DNA of 64,000 bases, from assembly GCF_004761875.1 (NCBI RefSeq), contig NZ_SJEY01000001.1:186001-250000 (forward strand), written 5' to 3'. Made by a program: the position numbers and the translations under genes. Positions 8,980 to 16,989 of this stretch are shown here, one piece after another. Within the stretch, counting starts at the first letter, position 1. The number at the start of each line of letters is the position of its first letter. The DNA comes from Roseovarius aestuariivivens. Lineage in GTDB: Bacteria; Pseudomonadota; Alphaproteobacteria; Rhodobacterales; Rhodobacteraceae. The notes below the pieces were generated by a model, which saw only the letters and a list, made by a program, of their open reading frames with translations, searched no databases and was not told where the DNA came from.

Positions 8980-9573
8980 ATGGCAAGAGCTAAATTCCTC
9001 TGTGACGCCGAACGCTGCATCGAGTGCAACGCCTGCGTGACCGCCTGTAAGAACGAGCACGAGGTGCCCTGGGGCATCAACCGGCGCCGCGTGGTGACCA
9101 TCGAGGATGGTAACCCCGGGGAACGTTCGATCTCGGTGGCCTGCATGCACTGTTCCGATGCGCCTTGTATGGCGGTCTGCCCGGTGGACTGCTTCTACCA
9201 GAACGAGGAAGGGGTGGTGCTCCACTCCAAGGACCTCTGCATCGGCTGCGGCTATTGCTTCTACGCGTGCCCCTTCGGCGCGCCGCAATTCCCGCAGGCT
9301 GGCAACTTCGGATCGCGCGGCAAGATGGACAAGTGCACCTTCTGCGCCGGCGGCCCCGAAGAGAACAACAGCCAGGCCGAGTTCCAGAAGTACGGGCGCA
9401 ACCGGATCGCGGAAGGCAAACTGCCGATCTGCGCCGAGATGTGCTCGACGAAGGCGCTTCTGGCCGGGGACGGGGACATCGTCGCGAATATCTATCGCGA
9501 GCGTGTCGTCTCCCGTGGCTTCGGCTCGGGCGCCTGGGGTTGGGGCACGGCCTACGACCAGAAGGGCGGCTAA
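8980..9573 (+). CDS. fdhB: Formate dehydrogenase iron-sulfur (beta) subunit
   Basis: A 197-residue ferredoxin-like electron-transfer subunit with four Cys groups for 4Fe-4S clusters: CIECNACVTACKNEHEVPWG, CMHCSDAPCMAVCPVDC, CIGCGYCFYACPFGAPQ and a final set CTFC...CAEMCSTKALLAGD. No signal peptide, so it should be exported together with FdhA through the Tat system. It lacks the C-terminal membrane helix of the E. coli FdnH type, so contact with the membrane must go through FdhC. Clear ribosome site (TAAGGAGATATAGG) between fdhA and this gene. Confidence 0.95.
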   Translation: MARAKFLCDAERCIECNACVTACKNEHEVPWGINRRRVVTIEDGNPGERSISVACMHCSDAPCMAVCPVDCFYQNEEGVVLHSKDLCIGCGYCFYACPFGAPQFPQAGNFGSRGKMDKCTFCAGGPEENNSQAEFQKYGRNRIAEGKLPICAEMCSTKALLAGDGDIVANIYRERVVSRGFGSGAWGWGTAYDQKGG

Positions 9574-9603
9574 GGACGCGCGCGGCCCGCAAACGGTCGC
9601 GCA

Positions 9604-9673
9604 GGGTGGGCAAACTGCCCACCCGATCTGTCCAGCCAAAAACAACCGGGTGGGCGGCCTGATCGGGCCGCCC
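9604..9673 (+). other. Two strong hairpins between fdhB and fdhC
   Basis: The 139-base spacer between fdhB and fdhC contains a perfect 9-bp stem (9604-9612 with 9616-9624, loop AAC) and a perfect 8-bp GC stem (9652-9659 with 9666-9673, loop TGATCG). Neither is followed by a T-run, so they look more like mRNA-processing or stability elements, or a partial block reducing fdhC expression, than full terminators. Confidence 0.5.
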
Positions 9674-9712
9674 CCCGTGCTCAATGTCCAACGACATTCA
9701 GGAATCACACCC

Positions 9713-10930
9713 ATGGCACGACTTCTGCTCACCCTCGTTCTTTCGCTGATCCTGGCCGCGCCGCTGACCCAAGGGGCCGCCGCGCAGGACGCAACCGAAG
9801 CGCCGGTGTCCGATCGCTCCGCCACCGGCGGCGCGCAGACGCTGGAGGACATCCTGGCCCGCCAGCGCGGCGAAGAGGTGCCGAGCCGCGCGCGGTCCGA
9901 CGATCCCGACAGCGCCGGCGCCATGGTCGGTCAGCTTGGATCTCTAGGCGGCGCGTCAGATTCTGACGTCTGGAGCGCGCTGCGCTATGGCACCGCCGAC
10001 GTGACCGTCTCTTCCGGCGGCGCCCCGGCCCGCGTTCTCATCCAGGACCGCGGCATGTGGTGGCTGGAGTTCCGCGAGGGGCCGCTGACGAAATACGGTG
10101 GCTGGCTGCTTCTGGGCACGATCATCGCCCTTGCCGTCTTCTACGTTGTCCGCGGCCGGATCCGAATCGACGGCAAGAAGACCGGACGCACTGTGACGCG
10201 GTTCGGCGCCGTCGAACGGTTTGCCCACTGGCTCATGGCCGGGTCCTTCATCCTGTTGGGGATCACCGGACTTCTGGTTCTAATGGGCCGGCAATTCATC
10301 ATTCCCGTTTTCGGACACGAGGCGTTTTCAACCGCCGCCATCGCGTCGAAATGGATCCACAACAATGTCTCCTGGGCCTTCATGTTGGGGCTCGTGCTGG
10401 CCTTCGTCTTCTGGGTTGGTCACAATATCCCCAACAAGACCGACCTGAAATGGATCGCCGTGGGCGGTGGCATCTTCAAGAAGGGGGTGCACCCGCCCGC
10501 CAAGAAATTCAACGCCGGCCAGAAGGTGATTTTCTGGTCCGTGATCATCCTCGGCGCGTCGATCTCGGCCTCGGGCCTGTCGCTGCTGTTCCCGTTCGAA
10601 CTGCCGATGTTCGCCAAGACGTTCAACATCCTGAACGATACCGGTCTGCCGCAAACCCTTGGGTTCGGCGCGTTGCCATCGCAGCTCGCCCCGCATGAGG
10701 AGATGCAGTACGCGCAGCTCTGGCACGCGATCGTCAGCTTTGTGCTGATGGCGATCATCATCGCGCATATCTACATCGGCTCGGTCGGCATGGAAGGCGC
10801 TTATGACGCCATGGGCTCTGGCGAGGTCGAGGAACAATGGGCGCGCGAGCACCATTCGCTCTGGCTCGAGGAGCTGCAGGAAAAGGGCAAGGCCGCCGAT
10901 CCCTCCAAGGCGGCGACCCCCGCCGAGTGA
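9713..10930 (+). CDS. fdhC: Formate dehydrogenase cytochrome b (gamma) subunit
   Basis: A 405-residue inner-membrane di-haem cytochrome b that would pass electrons from FdhB to the quinone pool. A signal peptide (MARLLLTLVLSLILAAPLTQG) and a ~95-residue periplasmic segment precede membrane helices. The first helix is near LLLGTIIALAVFYVV; the cytochrome b core has four helices including FAHWLMAGSFILLGITGLL and FMLGLVLAFVFWVGHNIPN, and ends with LWHAIVSFVLMAIIIAHIYIG, supplying the usual His ligands. The C-terminal tail (GSGEVEEQWAREHH) is characteristic. Start ATG 9713 gives the clean signal peptide; the reading frame is open upstream but overlaps fdhB. Confidence 0.94.
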   Translation: MARLLLTLVLSLILAAPLTQGAAAQDATEAPVSDRSATGGAQTLEDILARQRGEEVPSRARSDDPDSAGAMVGQLGSLGGASDSDVWSALRYGTADVTVSSGGAPARVLIQDRGMWWLEFREGPLTKYGGWLLLGTIIALAVFYVVRGRIRIDGKKTGRTVTRFGAVERFAHWLMAGSFILLGITGLLVLMGRQFIIPVFGHEAFSTAAIASKWIHNNVSWAFMLGLVLAFVFWVGHNIPNKTDLKWIAVGGGIFKKGVHPPAKKFNAGQKVIFWSVIILGASISASGLSLLFPFELPMFAKTFNILNDTGLPQTLGFGALPSQLAPHEEMQYAQLWHAIVSFVLMAIIIAHIYIGSVGMEGAYDAMGSGEVEEQWAREHHSLWLEELQEKGKAADPSKAATPAE

Positions 10931-10931
10931 C

Positions 10932-12254
10932 ATGCGCGCAAGGCTCGCTTCCCTTCTGGGGTTTCTCGCCGTGGCCGGCCTGACACCGGCCGCGGCGCAG
11001 GACTTCACCACGCTCAAGGGGCATGGCGGCCCGGTCATGGGCCTTGATGTGCACGACGTGACCGGGCAGGTGGCCACCGCCAGTTTCGACAATTCCGTGG
11101 GGCTGTGGGAAGACCGGACACCGCGCTGGATGGACGGGCACGAGGCGGCGGTGATCACCGTGCGGTTCCTGGACGAACGCATGGCGATGTCGGGCGGCGA
11201 CGATTTTGACGTCATCCTGTGGAACCTCGAAAGCGGAGCCTCCACGCGCCTGGAAGGGCATCAGGGAAAAGTCGCGGAACTGCGCCTGTCGCCCGACGGA
11301 CAGACCATCGCCTCGGCCAGCTGGGATGGCTCTATCGGGCTTTGGCCGCGATCGGGCGGCTCTGGTACGTTCCTGAAAGGCCACGGCGCGGGCGTGAGTG
11401 ACCTTGCGTTTTCGCCGGATGGCACGCGTCTTTATTCCTCGTCCGCGGACGGGACGATCCGGGTCTGGAACCTGAACGCGCCGGAGGACAAGCCGCGTGT
11501 GATCGTCGATCAGGGATTTGGCGTGAACCGGTTGATCCTTGCCCCGGACGAGACATGGCTGGCCTATGGCGCGGTCGATGGCGTCACCCGCGTGGTCGCG
11601 CCGGAGACCGGCGAGACATTGCGCGATTTCTCGCTCGACAGGCGGCCGATCCTGTCGATGGCCTATCACGAGGGCACGGCGCAACTGGCGGTGGGCGACG
11701 GGCACGGCTTTATCATGATGATCGACACCGCCGAATGGCGGATCATGCGGGATTTCCGCGCCATGCGGCAGGGACCGGTCTGGGCGCTGGATTTCTCGCC
11801 TGACGGCCGCCGCATCTATGCCGGCGGGATCGAGGACGTGGCCTTTGCCTGGCCGGTGGCGCTCTTGGACGAGTTCGAGCCCGTGGGCGGCGCGACGCGG
11901 TCCTTCCTGCGCGACCCCGAGGACATGCCCAATGGCGAACGGCAGTTCATGCGCAAATGCTCGATCTGCCATGCGCTGACGCCGCCGCCCTCGCGCAAGG
12001 CCGGGCCGACGCTTTATGGTCTTTTCGGGCGACGCGCGGGCGCGGTCGAGGGTTATCCCTATTCCGAGACGCTGGCCGGGTCGGACATCGTCTGGTCGGA
12101 TGACACGATCGATGCCCTGTTCGATCTCGGTCCGGATCATTATATTCCCGGGTCCAAGATGCCGATGCAGCGCATCACCGCCGCCGCGGACCGCCGTGAC
12201 CTCGTGGAGTTCCTGCGCGTTGCGTCAACCGCCAAAAAGGAGACAGACCAATGA
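10932..12254 (+). CDS. Periplasmic WD40 beta-propeller fused to cytochrome c
   Basis: A 440-residue exported protein. A signal peptide ends near AAAQD (residue ~23). It then has about six or seven WD40-like blades (for example LKGHGGPVMGLDVHD, ILWNLESGASTRLEGHQGKV, ADGTIRVWNLNAPED) up to about residue 320, then one haem-c motif CSICHAL near 346-350 with probable distal Met in SKMPMQRI. Beta-propeller plus class-I cytochrome c suggests a docking scaffold plus electron carrier, possibly accepting electrons in the periplasm near the formate dehydrogenase. It starts one base after the fdhC stop and its own stop overlaps the next ATG, so it belongs to the fdh operon. Confidence 0.88.
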   Translation: MRARLASLLGFLAVAGLTPAAAQDFTTLKGHGGPVMGLDVHDVTGQVATASFDNSVGLWEDRTPRWMDGHEAAVITVRFLDERMAMSGGDDFDVILWNLESGASTRLEGHQGKVAELRLSPDGQTIASASWDGSIGLWPRSGGSGTFLKGHGAGVSDLAFSPDGTRLYSSSADGTIRVWNLNAPEDKPRVIVDQGFGVNRLILAPDETWLAYGAVDGVTRVVAPETGETLRDFSLDRRPILSMAYHEGTAQLAVGDGHGFIMMIDTAEWRIMRDFRAMRQGPVWALDFSPDGRRIYAGGIEDVAFAWPVALLDEFEPVGGATRSFLRDPEDMPNGERQFMRKCSICHALTPPPSRKAGPTLYGLFGRRAGAVEGYPYSETLAGSDIVWSDDTIDALFDLGPDHYIPGSKMPMQRITAAADRRDLVEFLRVASTAKKETDQ

Positions 12255-12388
12255 AAGCGATGCTGACGGCCTTCGTGGCCATAGGGCTGATCTCGGTCGG
12301 GGCGTGGTACGCGCTCCATGAGATCGGGTTCGGTACGGGCGAGGTCAATGCCGGACCAGACGTGCGTCTGGGTGACGCCGACGAATGA
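12251..12388 (+). CDS. 45-residue single-pass membrane protein
   Basis: A short gene squeezed between the WD40-cytochrome gene and the response regulator, overlapping both by ATGA. It encodes 45 residues: one hydrophobic helix (AMLTAFVAIGLISVGAWYAL) and a hydrophilic tail ending DADE. The double overlap and in-operon ribosome site (AAGGAGACAGACC) argue it is real. It could be a small anchor or assembly subunit for the cytochrome or FdhC. I do not recognise a family. Confidence 0.7.
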   Translation: MKAMLTAFVAIGLISVGAWYALHEIGFGTGEVNAGPDVRLGDADE

Positions 12389-13770
12389 CGGCGCCGCACG
12401 CCGCGACACGGGCCCGTCCCCCTGAGACGGAGCCGCGCCGTGACGACTACGGGGAGAACCTGCAGGCGGCGTCGGTGCTTGTCATCGACGACGAGCCGGG
12501 GATGCGGAACTTTCTCACCAAGATCCTCGAGCCGCGCGTCAAGCGGGTGGAGCAGGCGCGCTCGGCGGCGCAGGCCGCCGAGATCCTGGACCAGGCGCAT
12601 TTCGACCTGATCATTCTCGACAACATCATGCCCGGAAAGACCGGGCTGGAGTGGCTGGGCGAACAGCGGCGCGTCGGGCTTTTCGCCGACGCCATCATGA
12701 TCACCGCCTATGCCGATCTCGACACCGCCATTCAGGCCCTGCGCACCGGCGTTGCGGATTTCGTGCTCAAGCCGTTTCGCGCCAACCAGATCCTCAACGC
12801 CGTGGCGCGCGCGCTCGACCGCAAGTGTCTGGCGCGCGAGAACTATCTTCTGAAACACGCGCTGTCGGATGGCGGCACGGCGGCGCAGGGGCGTCTTCTG
12901 GGCAACTCGCCGGCCATCACGCGGGTCCGCGAGATGCTGGTGAAGGTGGCGCCCACGCCCAGCACGGTGCTGTTCACTGGGGCGAGCGGGACCGGCAAGG
13001 AGATCGCCGCGCGCACGCTGCACGGGCTGTCGGACCGCGCCGAGGCGCCCTTCGTGGCGGTCAATTGCGCCGCGATTTCGCCCGATCACATCGCCGAGGA
13101 GCTTTTCGGCGTGGTCGAGGGGGGCGCGCGGCGCAAGGACGGGCTTTTTCTGCATGCCGACGGGGGCGTGCTCTTTCTCGACGAGGTGGCGCAACTGCCC
13201 GAACAGGTGCAGGCGGCGCTTTTGCGCGTGCTGGAGGACCGGCGCATCCGCCCCCTCGGCGCTGAGCGCGAGATCCCGCTTAACCTGCGCTTTTTCTTTG
13301 CCACCAATGCCGATCTGGAGGCGGCCGTCGCCGAAGGCCGGTTCCGGGCAGACCTCTTTCACCGCATCAATGTGGTCAACATAGAGATGCCGCCCCTGCG
13401 CGAGCGCACCGAGGATATCGTGGAGCTTGCGGCGCTCTTCATGAGCGAGATGTCGCGGGGTCTGGCTCTGCCGGCGCTGGAACTCAACGAGGACGTGCTG
13501 TTGAAGCTGGCGCGCTACGACTGGCCGGGCAATGTGCGCGAGCTGCGCAACATGATCGAACGGTCGGTCATCCTGGGCCAGTTCCCCGAGGAATTCGCCG
13601 GCCACGGGCGGATCACCGGCGAGGCCGCGATCGAAACGCTCGAACTGGTCGAGCAGCGCCATATCCTGAGCGTTCTGGACAGCTGCGGCGGCAACCGCGC
13701 CGAGGCCGCGCGCCGCCTTGGGGTGTCGCGCAAGACCATCGACCGCAAATGCGCGGCCTGGGATCTGTGA
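12385..13770 (+). CDS. NtrC-like response regulator lacking the GAFTGA motif
   Basis: A 461-residue cytosolic regulator. The receiver domain (about 28-145) has acidic pair D35/D36, phospho-acceptor D79 (FDLIILDNIMPG) and K129. The AAA+ domain has Walker A GASGTGKE (199-206) and Walker B VLFLDEVAQL (262-271). A Fis-type helix-turn-helix lies at about 438-455 (NRAEAARRLGVSRKTIDRK). Where sigma-54 activators have ELFG...GAFTGA, this protein reads ELFGVVEGGARRKDGLF, so the sigma-54-contacting loop is missing. Rhodobacter NtrC and HupR, which act without sigma-54, show the same kind of loss. It overlaps the preceding gene by ATGA and presumably pairs with the convergent kinase at 13861-15840. Confidence 0.92.
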   Translation: MTAPHAATRARPPETEPRRDDYGENLQAASVLVIDDEPGMRNFLTKILEPRVKRVEQARSAAQAAEILDQAHFDLIILDNIMPGKTGLEWLGEQRRVGLFADAIMITAYADLDTAIQALRTGVADFVLKPFRANQILNAVARALDRKCLARENYLLKHALSDGGTAAQGRLLGNSPAITRVREMLVKVAPTPSTVLFTGASGTGKEIAARTLHGLSDRAEAPFVAVNCAAISPDHIAEELFGVVEGGARRKDGLFLHADGGVLFLDEVAQLPEQVQAALLRVLEDRRIRPLGAEREIPLNLRFFFATNADLEAAVAEGRFRADLFHRINVVNIEMPPLRERTEDIVELAALFMSEMSRGLALPALELNEDVLLKLARYDWPGNVRELRNMIERSVILGQFPEEFAGHGRITGEAAIETLELVEQRHILSVLDSCGGNRAEAARRLGVSRKTIDRKCAAWDL

Positions 13771-13799
13771 GTGAGCGGTGCGGCTGCGCTGCGCAGGTT

Positions 13800-13856
13800 T
13801 CTTCGTCGGGGGCGCTGCCCCCGAACCCCCGAGGTACTTTTCGCCAGATGAAAGAG
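13800..13856. repeat. Intergenic hairpin repeat typical of Rhodobacteraceae
   Basis: Between the convergent regulator and kinase genes lies a perfect 8-bp stem (13806-13813 with 13817-13824, loop GCT) followed by ACCCCCGAGG and then TACTTTTCGCCAGATGAAAG. I recognise the second half, close to the string TTTTCGCCAGATGAA, as a motif that recurs in intergenic regions of roseobacter genomes. It probably also acts as a bidirectional transcription terminator here. Only one copy was noticed in this window. Confidence 0.6.
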
Positions 13857-13860
13857 CGGC

Positions 13861-15840
13861 TCAGGCGGCGTCTTCGGCCTGATCTTCGCTTGCCGGCAGC
13901 CAGACCGTGAATTCCGCGCCGCCGGTGGCGCGATTGCGCACGCTGATAAGCCCGCCGGCCTGCCGGATAAGCGTCTGGCTGACCGAAAGCCCCAAGCCGG
14001 TGCCTTCGCCGGGCTTGGTGGTGTAGAACGGATCGAAAACCGAGGTCAGCCGGTCCGTGTCGATGCCCGGCCCGGTGTCGGAAACGACGAGCGCGGCGCC
14101 ATCGCGCCCGTTGCGGTCCGCGGCCGTGACGCGGATGTCGAGCCGGCCTTGGGTTTCCATCGCCTGGGCCGCGTTGACGATAAGGTTGATGATCACCTGC
14201 TGCAGCTCTCCGGGGTTGATGCGCACGTCCGGGGCCGCGTCTCGGGTGATGTTCACGGCGATGTCGCCGCGCGCGAAGACGTGATCCACGAGCACCAGAC
14301 AATCGTCGAGCACGGCAGAGATATCGACGCTTTCCTCGAACGCACCGAATTCGGAGGGCCGCGCGAATTGCAGCAGCTTGCCGACGATGGCGTTGATGCG
14401 CCCGACCTGGCGATCGATGAGCGCCAGCTCCGTGGCCACCGGTTCCGCGTCCGCGCCGAGCACTTCGCGCATCACGTCGAGATTGCCCTGAATCACGGCC
14501 ACCGGGTTGTTGATTTCATGCGCCACGCCGGCGGTGATTTCGCCGATCGCGGCCAGTTTCTCGCTCATCACGAGCTGCTGGTAGGTGGCTTCAAGCTTCT
14601 GGTTGGCTGCGCGCAGCTCGGCGGTGCGATCCTCGACGCGGGCGTTGAGTTCGTCGGCCCAGGACCGCAGCGCACGGTCACGTTCCTGTACCTGGTCGAG
14701 CAGGCTGTCGAGATGGGCCGCCACCGCGCCGATCTCGTCGCGTGCGGCCACCGGACCGATGCGCGCCTCCAGATGGCCCGCCTCGACGCGCTGCATCGTG
14801 CGCGTCATGCGTTCGAGCGGCGAAAAAATGCCCCCCGCCAGCCGCAGGAAGAGCGGCACGGTCAAGGCCAGTACGCCCGCGAAGGCCCCGAAGATGAGCC
14901 AGTAGGCCGCGCGCTTGGCCGCGACGAAGGGCGCTTCGAGAAAACCCACATAAAGCATGCCGACCCGGGTGCCGAAGCTATCGGTCAGCGGCAGGTAGCC
15001 CGAGATGTACCAGTCGTTCACCACGAAGGCCCGGTTGAGCCACGTCCGCCCCTCGTCGAGCACCGCGCGGCGCACCACCGCCGAGACGCGCGTGCCAAGC
15101 GCGCGCGCGCCTTCGAACAGCCGCACATTGGTCGACACGCGCACATCCTCCAGAAAGAGCGTCGCCGTGCCCTGCCGTTCGCCGTCCTCTGGTGGGGCGG
15201 CGTCGGACTGGTAGACCAGCGCGTTGATCGTATCGATGAAATCGAGGTTGCGATTGAGAAGAATGCCCCCCACCAGCACGCCACCCACCCCCGGAAGGGC
15301 CAGATCGGTGGCGGTGTGCACCACCATGCCGCGATCCTCGACAATGCGGTCGGTGGGCACCGCGGCTTCGGTGTCGATCAGCGGAATGCGCGCGCGGGCC
15401 GACAGGAGGGGATCGATCTTGCGCAGCTGGCGGGGTCCGAAAATGTCGATCTCGGTGGCGTTGCCGCCGGCATGGGCCGCCGCGATCACCGGCCAGTCGC
15501 GCGCGGCGGCGCGCGCCGCCTCGGGCGGGAGGTGGTAAAGGAAATCTAGGCCGAGCCGGGCGCGTTCGGAATTCAGGAAGGCCTGAAACCCCTGCGGGCT
15601 GAGCCCCGTGGCCTGGTGCAGTTGCGCCGAACGCGCAAGCGCCGTGACGTCGCGGCCCGTGGTGATGAGGATCTGGTCGAGATATTGCTCGGCGATGCGC
15701 AGGTCGCTTTCCACGTTGCGCGTCAGCACGTCGTCGTAGTTGGCCGCCCACCGCCCGACCGCAAGCGCAAGCAGGAGCGGCAGAAGCACCACAAGCGGAA
15801 GAAGCGCCAGAACCAGCAGCCTGAGCCGCACCGATGTCAT
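13861..15840 (-). CDS. Membrane sensor histidine kinase
   Basis: A 659-residue kinase (ATG 15840; an upstream in-frame start at 15861 would add seven residues). One N-terminal helix (LLVLALLPLVVLLPLLLALA) is followed by a ~290-residue periplasmic cache-like domain whose end reads WYISGYLPLTD...GMLYVGFLEAPF. Then come a second helix (WLIFGAFAGVLALTVPLFL), HAMP segment, coiled coil, HisKA H-box (GVAHEINNPVAVIQGN) and catalytic domain with DTGPGID and GEGTGLGLS. It is convergent with, and very likely partner of, the NtrC-like regulator. The proximity suggests sensing of a small periplasmic molecule linked to formate or envelope redox state; the ligand is unknown. Confidence 0.93.
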   Translation of the reverse strand: MTSVRLRLLVLALLPLVVLLPLLLALAVGRWAANYDDVLTRNVESDLRIAEQYLDQILITTGRDVTALARSAQLHQATGLSPQGFQAFLNSERARLGLDFLYHLPPEAARAAARDWPVIAAAHAGGNATEIDIFGPRQLRKIDPLLSARARIPLIDTEAAVPTDRIVEDRGMVVHTATDLALPGVGGVLVGGILLNRNLDFIDTINALVYQSDAAPPEDGERQGTATLFLEDVRVSTNVRLFEGARALGTRVSAVVRRAVLDEGRTWLNRAFVVNDWYISGYLPLTDSFGTRVGMLYVGFLEAPFVAAKRAAYWLIFGAFAGVLALTVPLFLRLAGGIFSPLERMTRTMQRVEAGHLEARIGPVAARDEIGAVAAHLDSLLDQVQERDRALRSWADELNARVEDRTAELRAANQKLEATYQQLVMSEKLAAIGEITAGVAHEINNPVAVIQGNLDVMREVLGADAEPVATELALIDRQVGRINAIVGKLLQFARPSEFGAFEESVDISAVLDDCLVLVDHVFARGDIAVNITRDAAPDVRINPGELQQVIINLIVNAAQAMETQGRLDIRVTAADRNGRDGAALVVSDTGPGIDTDRLTSVFDPFYTTKPGEGTGLGLSVSQTLIRQAGGLISVRNRATGGAEFTVWLPASEDQAEDAA

Positions 15841-15992
15841 GCCGTCTCCTCTTTTCCGCAAAGCCCCGACGCCGGATCATAGGCGATCACACCGCGCCGG
15901 TCCATCACGGGGCGGGACGCGAAAACTTCCCCCTAGCAAGGTGCGGGTCCATCGCCTAAGTTCAATGGGCATTGACGGGACCGAGGGGGCAC

Positions 15993-16076
15993 ATGTCTGA
16001 AACCGGGCTGCAGAAACTGGCGTTTTTTCTGCTGGTGCTTCTCATTCTGTTTGTATCCGTCGCCGGGGGCGTGTGA
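15993..16076 (+). CDS. 27-residue membrane microprotein before xpaC
   Basis: A tiny gene of 28 codons including stop. The product is an N-terminal amphipathic start (MSETGLQKL) and one hydrophobic helix (AFFLLVLLILFVSVAGGV). The stop TGA shares bases with the ATG of the xpaC-like gene (TGATG at 16074-16078), the same junction type used elsewhere in the operon, which supports translation. No family known to me. Confidence 0.55.
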   Translation: MSETGLQKLAFFLLVLLILFVSVAGGV

Positions 16077-16972
16077 TGGCGCGGCGCTATGGCGGAAAAT
16101 ACAGCCCCGAGGGGGGGGGACCGGAACAAAGCCCCGTCGCACGCGGCACGTTCCACGGCGCGCGCCGCACTCGCGCGGGCGGGCGCGTCAACCTGCTCTT
16201 TCTCGCGCCGCTGCCGCTCGTCTGGCAGGCCTTCAGTTCGGGGCCGACGGGCCTCATCCTCAACCTTCTGGCGCTGGGCATGCTGCTGCTGGCGGCGTGG
16301 CTGACGCGCGAGGGGATCCTCGCGCAGGAAGCTTACGAGGCGCGCAAGGTGGCGCGCGCGCCGGGCATCCCGCGCAAGCTCTTCGGCTCGGTTCTGACGG
16401 GGCTCGGGCTGGGCCTTGCGGGCTTCGCGGCCTCGGATGGGATCGTGGCGCCGTTGATCTATGCCGTGGTGGGGGCCGTTCTGCACAGCTTCGCCTTCGG
16501 GCTCGACCCGATGAAGGACAAGGGGATGGAGGGCATCGACAAGATGCAGACCGACCGCGTGGCGCGCGTGGTCGATCAGGCCGAAACCTATCTTTCCGCC
16601 ATGACAGACGCGATCAAGCGCGCCGGCGACCGGCAGGCCGAGGCGCGGCTGGAACGATTTCAGCTATCTGTGCGCGACATGCTGCGCACGGTCGAGGACG
16701 ATCCGCGCGATCTGACCGCGGCGCGCAAATACCTGGGCGTCTACCTCATGGGCGCGCGCGACGCGACGGTGAAGTTTGCAGATATCTACGCGCGATCCCG
16801 CGATGCCGACGCACGGTCCGATTACATGATGCTACTGACTGATCTCGAAGAGAATTTCGTCGCCAAGACACGCAAGCTTCTGGAAGATAACAACACCGAT
16901 CTGGAAGTGGAAATCGGCGTCTTGCGCGACCGGCTGGAACGCGAGGGCGTCCGGCTTGGAGATACTCCCTAA
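16076..16972 (+). CDS. XpaC-like protein (5-bromo-4-chloroindolyl phosphate hydrolysis family)
   Basis: A 298-residue protein with a basic N-terminus and two pairs of hydrophobic helices at about 40-80 and 105-145 (LLFLAPLPLVWQAF, LLALGMLLLAAWL, SVLTGLGLGLAGFAAS). A long cytosolic helical domain follows (IDKMQTDRVARVVDQAETYL onwards). This matches the XpaC family, usually found next to TelA homologues. The family name derives from an old phosphatase phenotype and says little about function. Start 16076 ATG is preferred over GTG 16073. It is followed after 17 bases by telA. Confidence 0.82.
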   Translation: MARRYGGKYSPEGGGPEQSPVARGTFHGARRTRAGGRVNLLFLAPLPLVWQAFSSGPTGLILNLLALGMLLLAAWLTREGILAQEAYEARKVARAPGIPRKLFGSVLTGLGLGLAGFAASDGIVAPLIYAVVGAVLHSFAFGLDPMKDKGMEGIDKMQTDRVARVVDQAETYLSAMTDAIKRAGDRQAEARLERFQLSVRDMLRTVEDDPRDLTAARKYLGVYLMGARDATVKFADIYARSRDADARSDYMMLLTDLEENFVAKTRKLLEDNNTDLEVEIGVLRDRLEREGVRLGDTP

Positions 16973-16989
16973 CCTAAGAGGACACATTC

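Noticed and set aside
6021-9146. 1041-codon open frame on the minus strand opposite fdhA
   Set aside because: It is antisense to a fully conserved formate dehydrogenase subunit; its translation is Arg/His/Val-rich without recognisable domains. High GC makes such shadow frames common.
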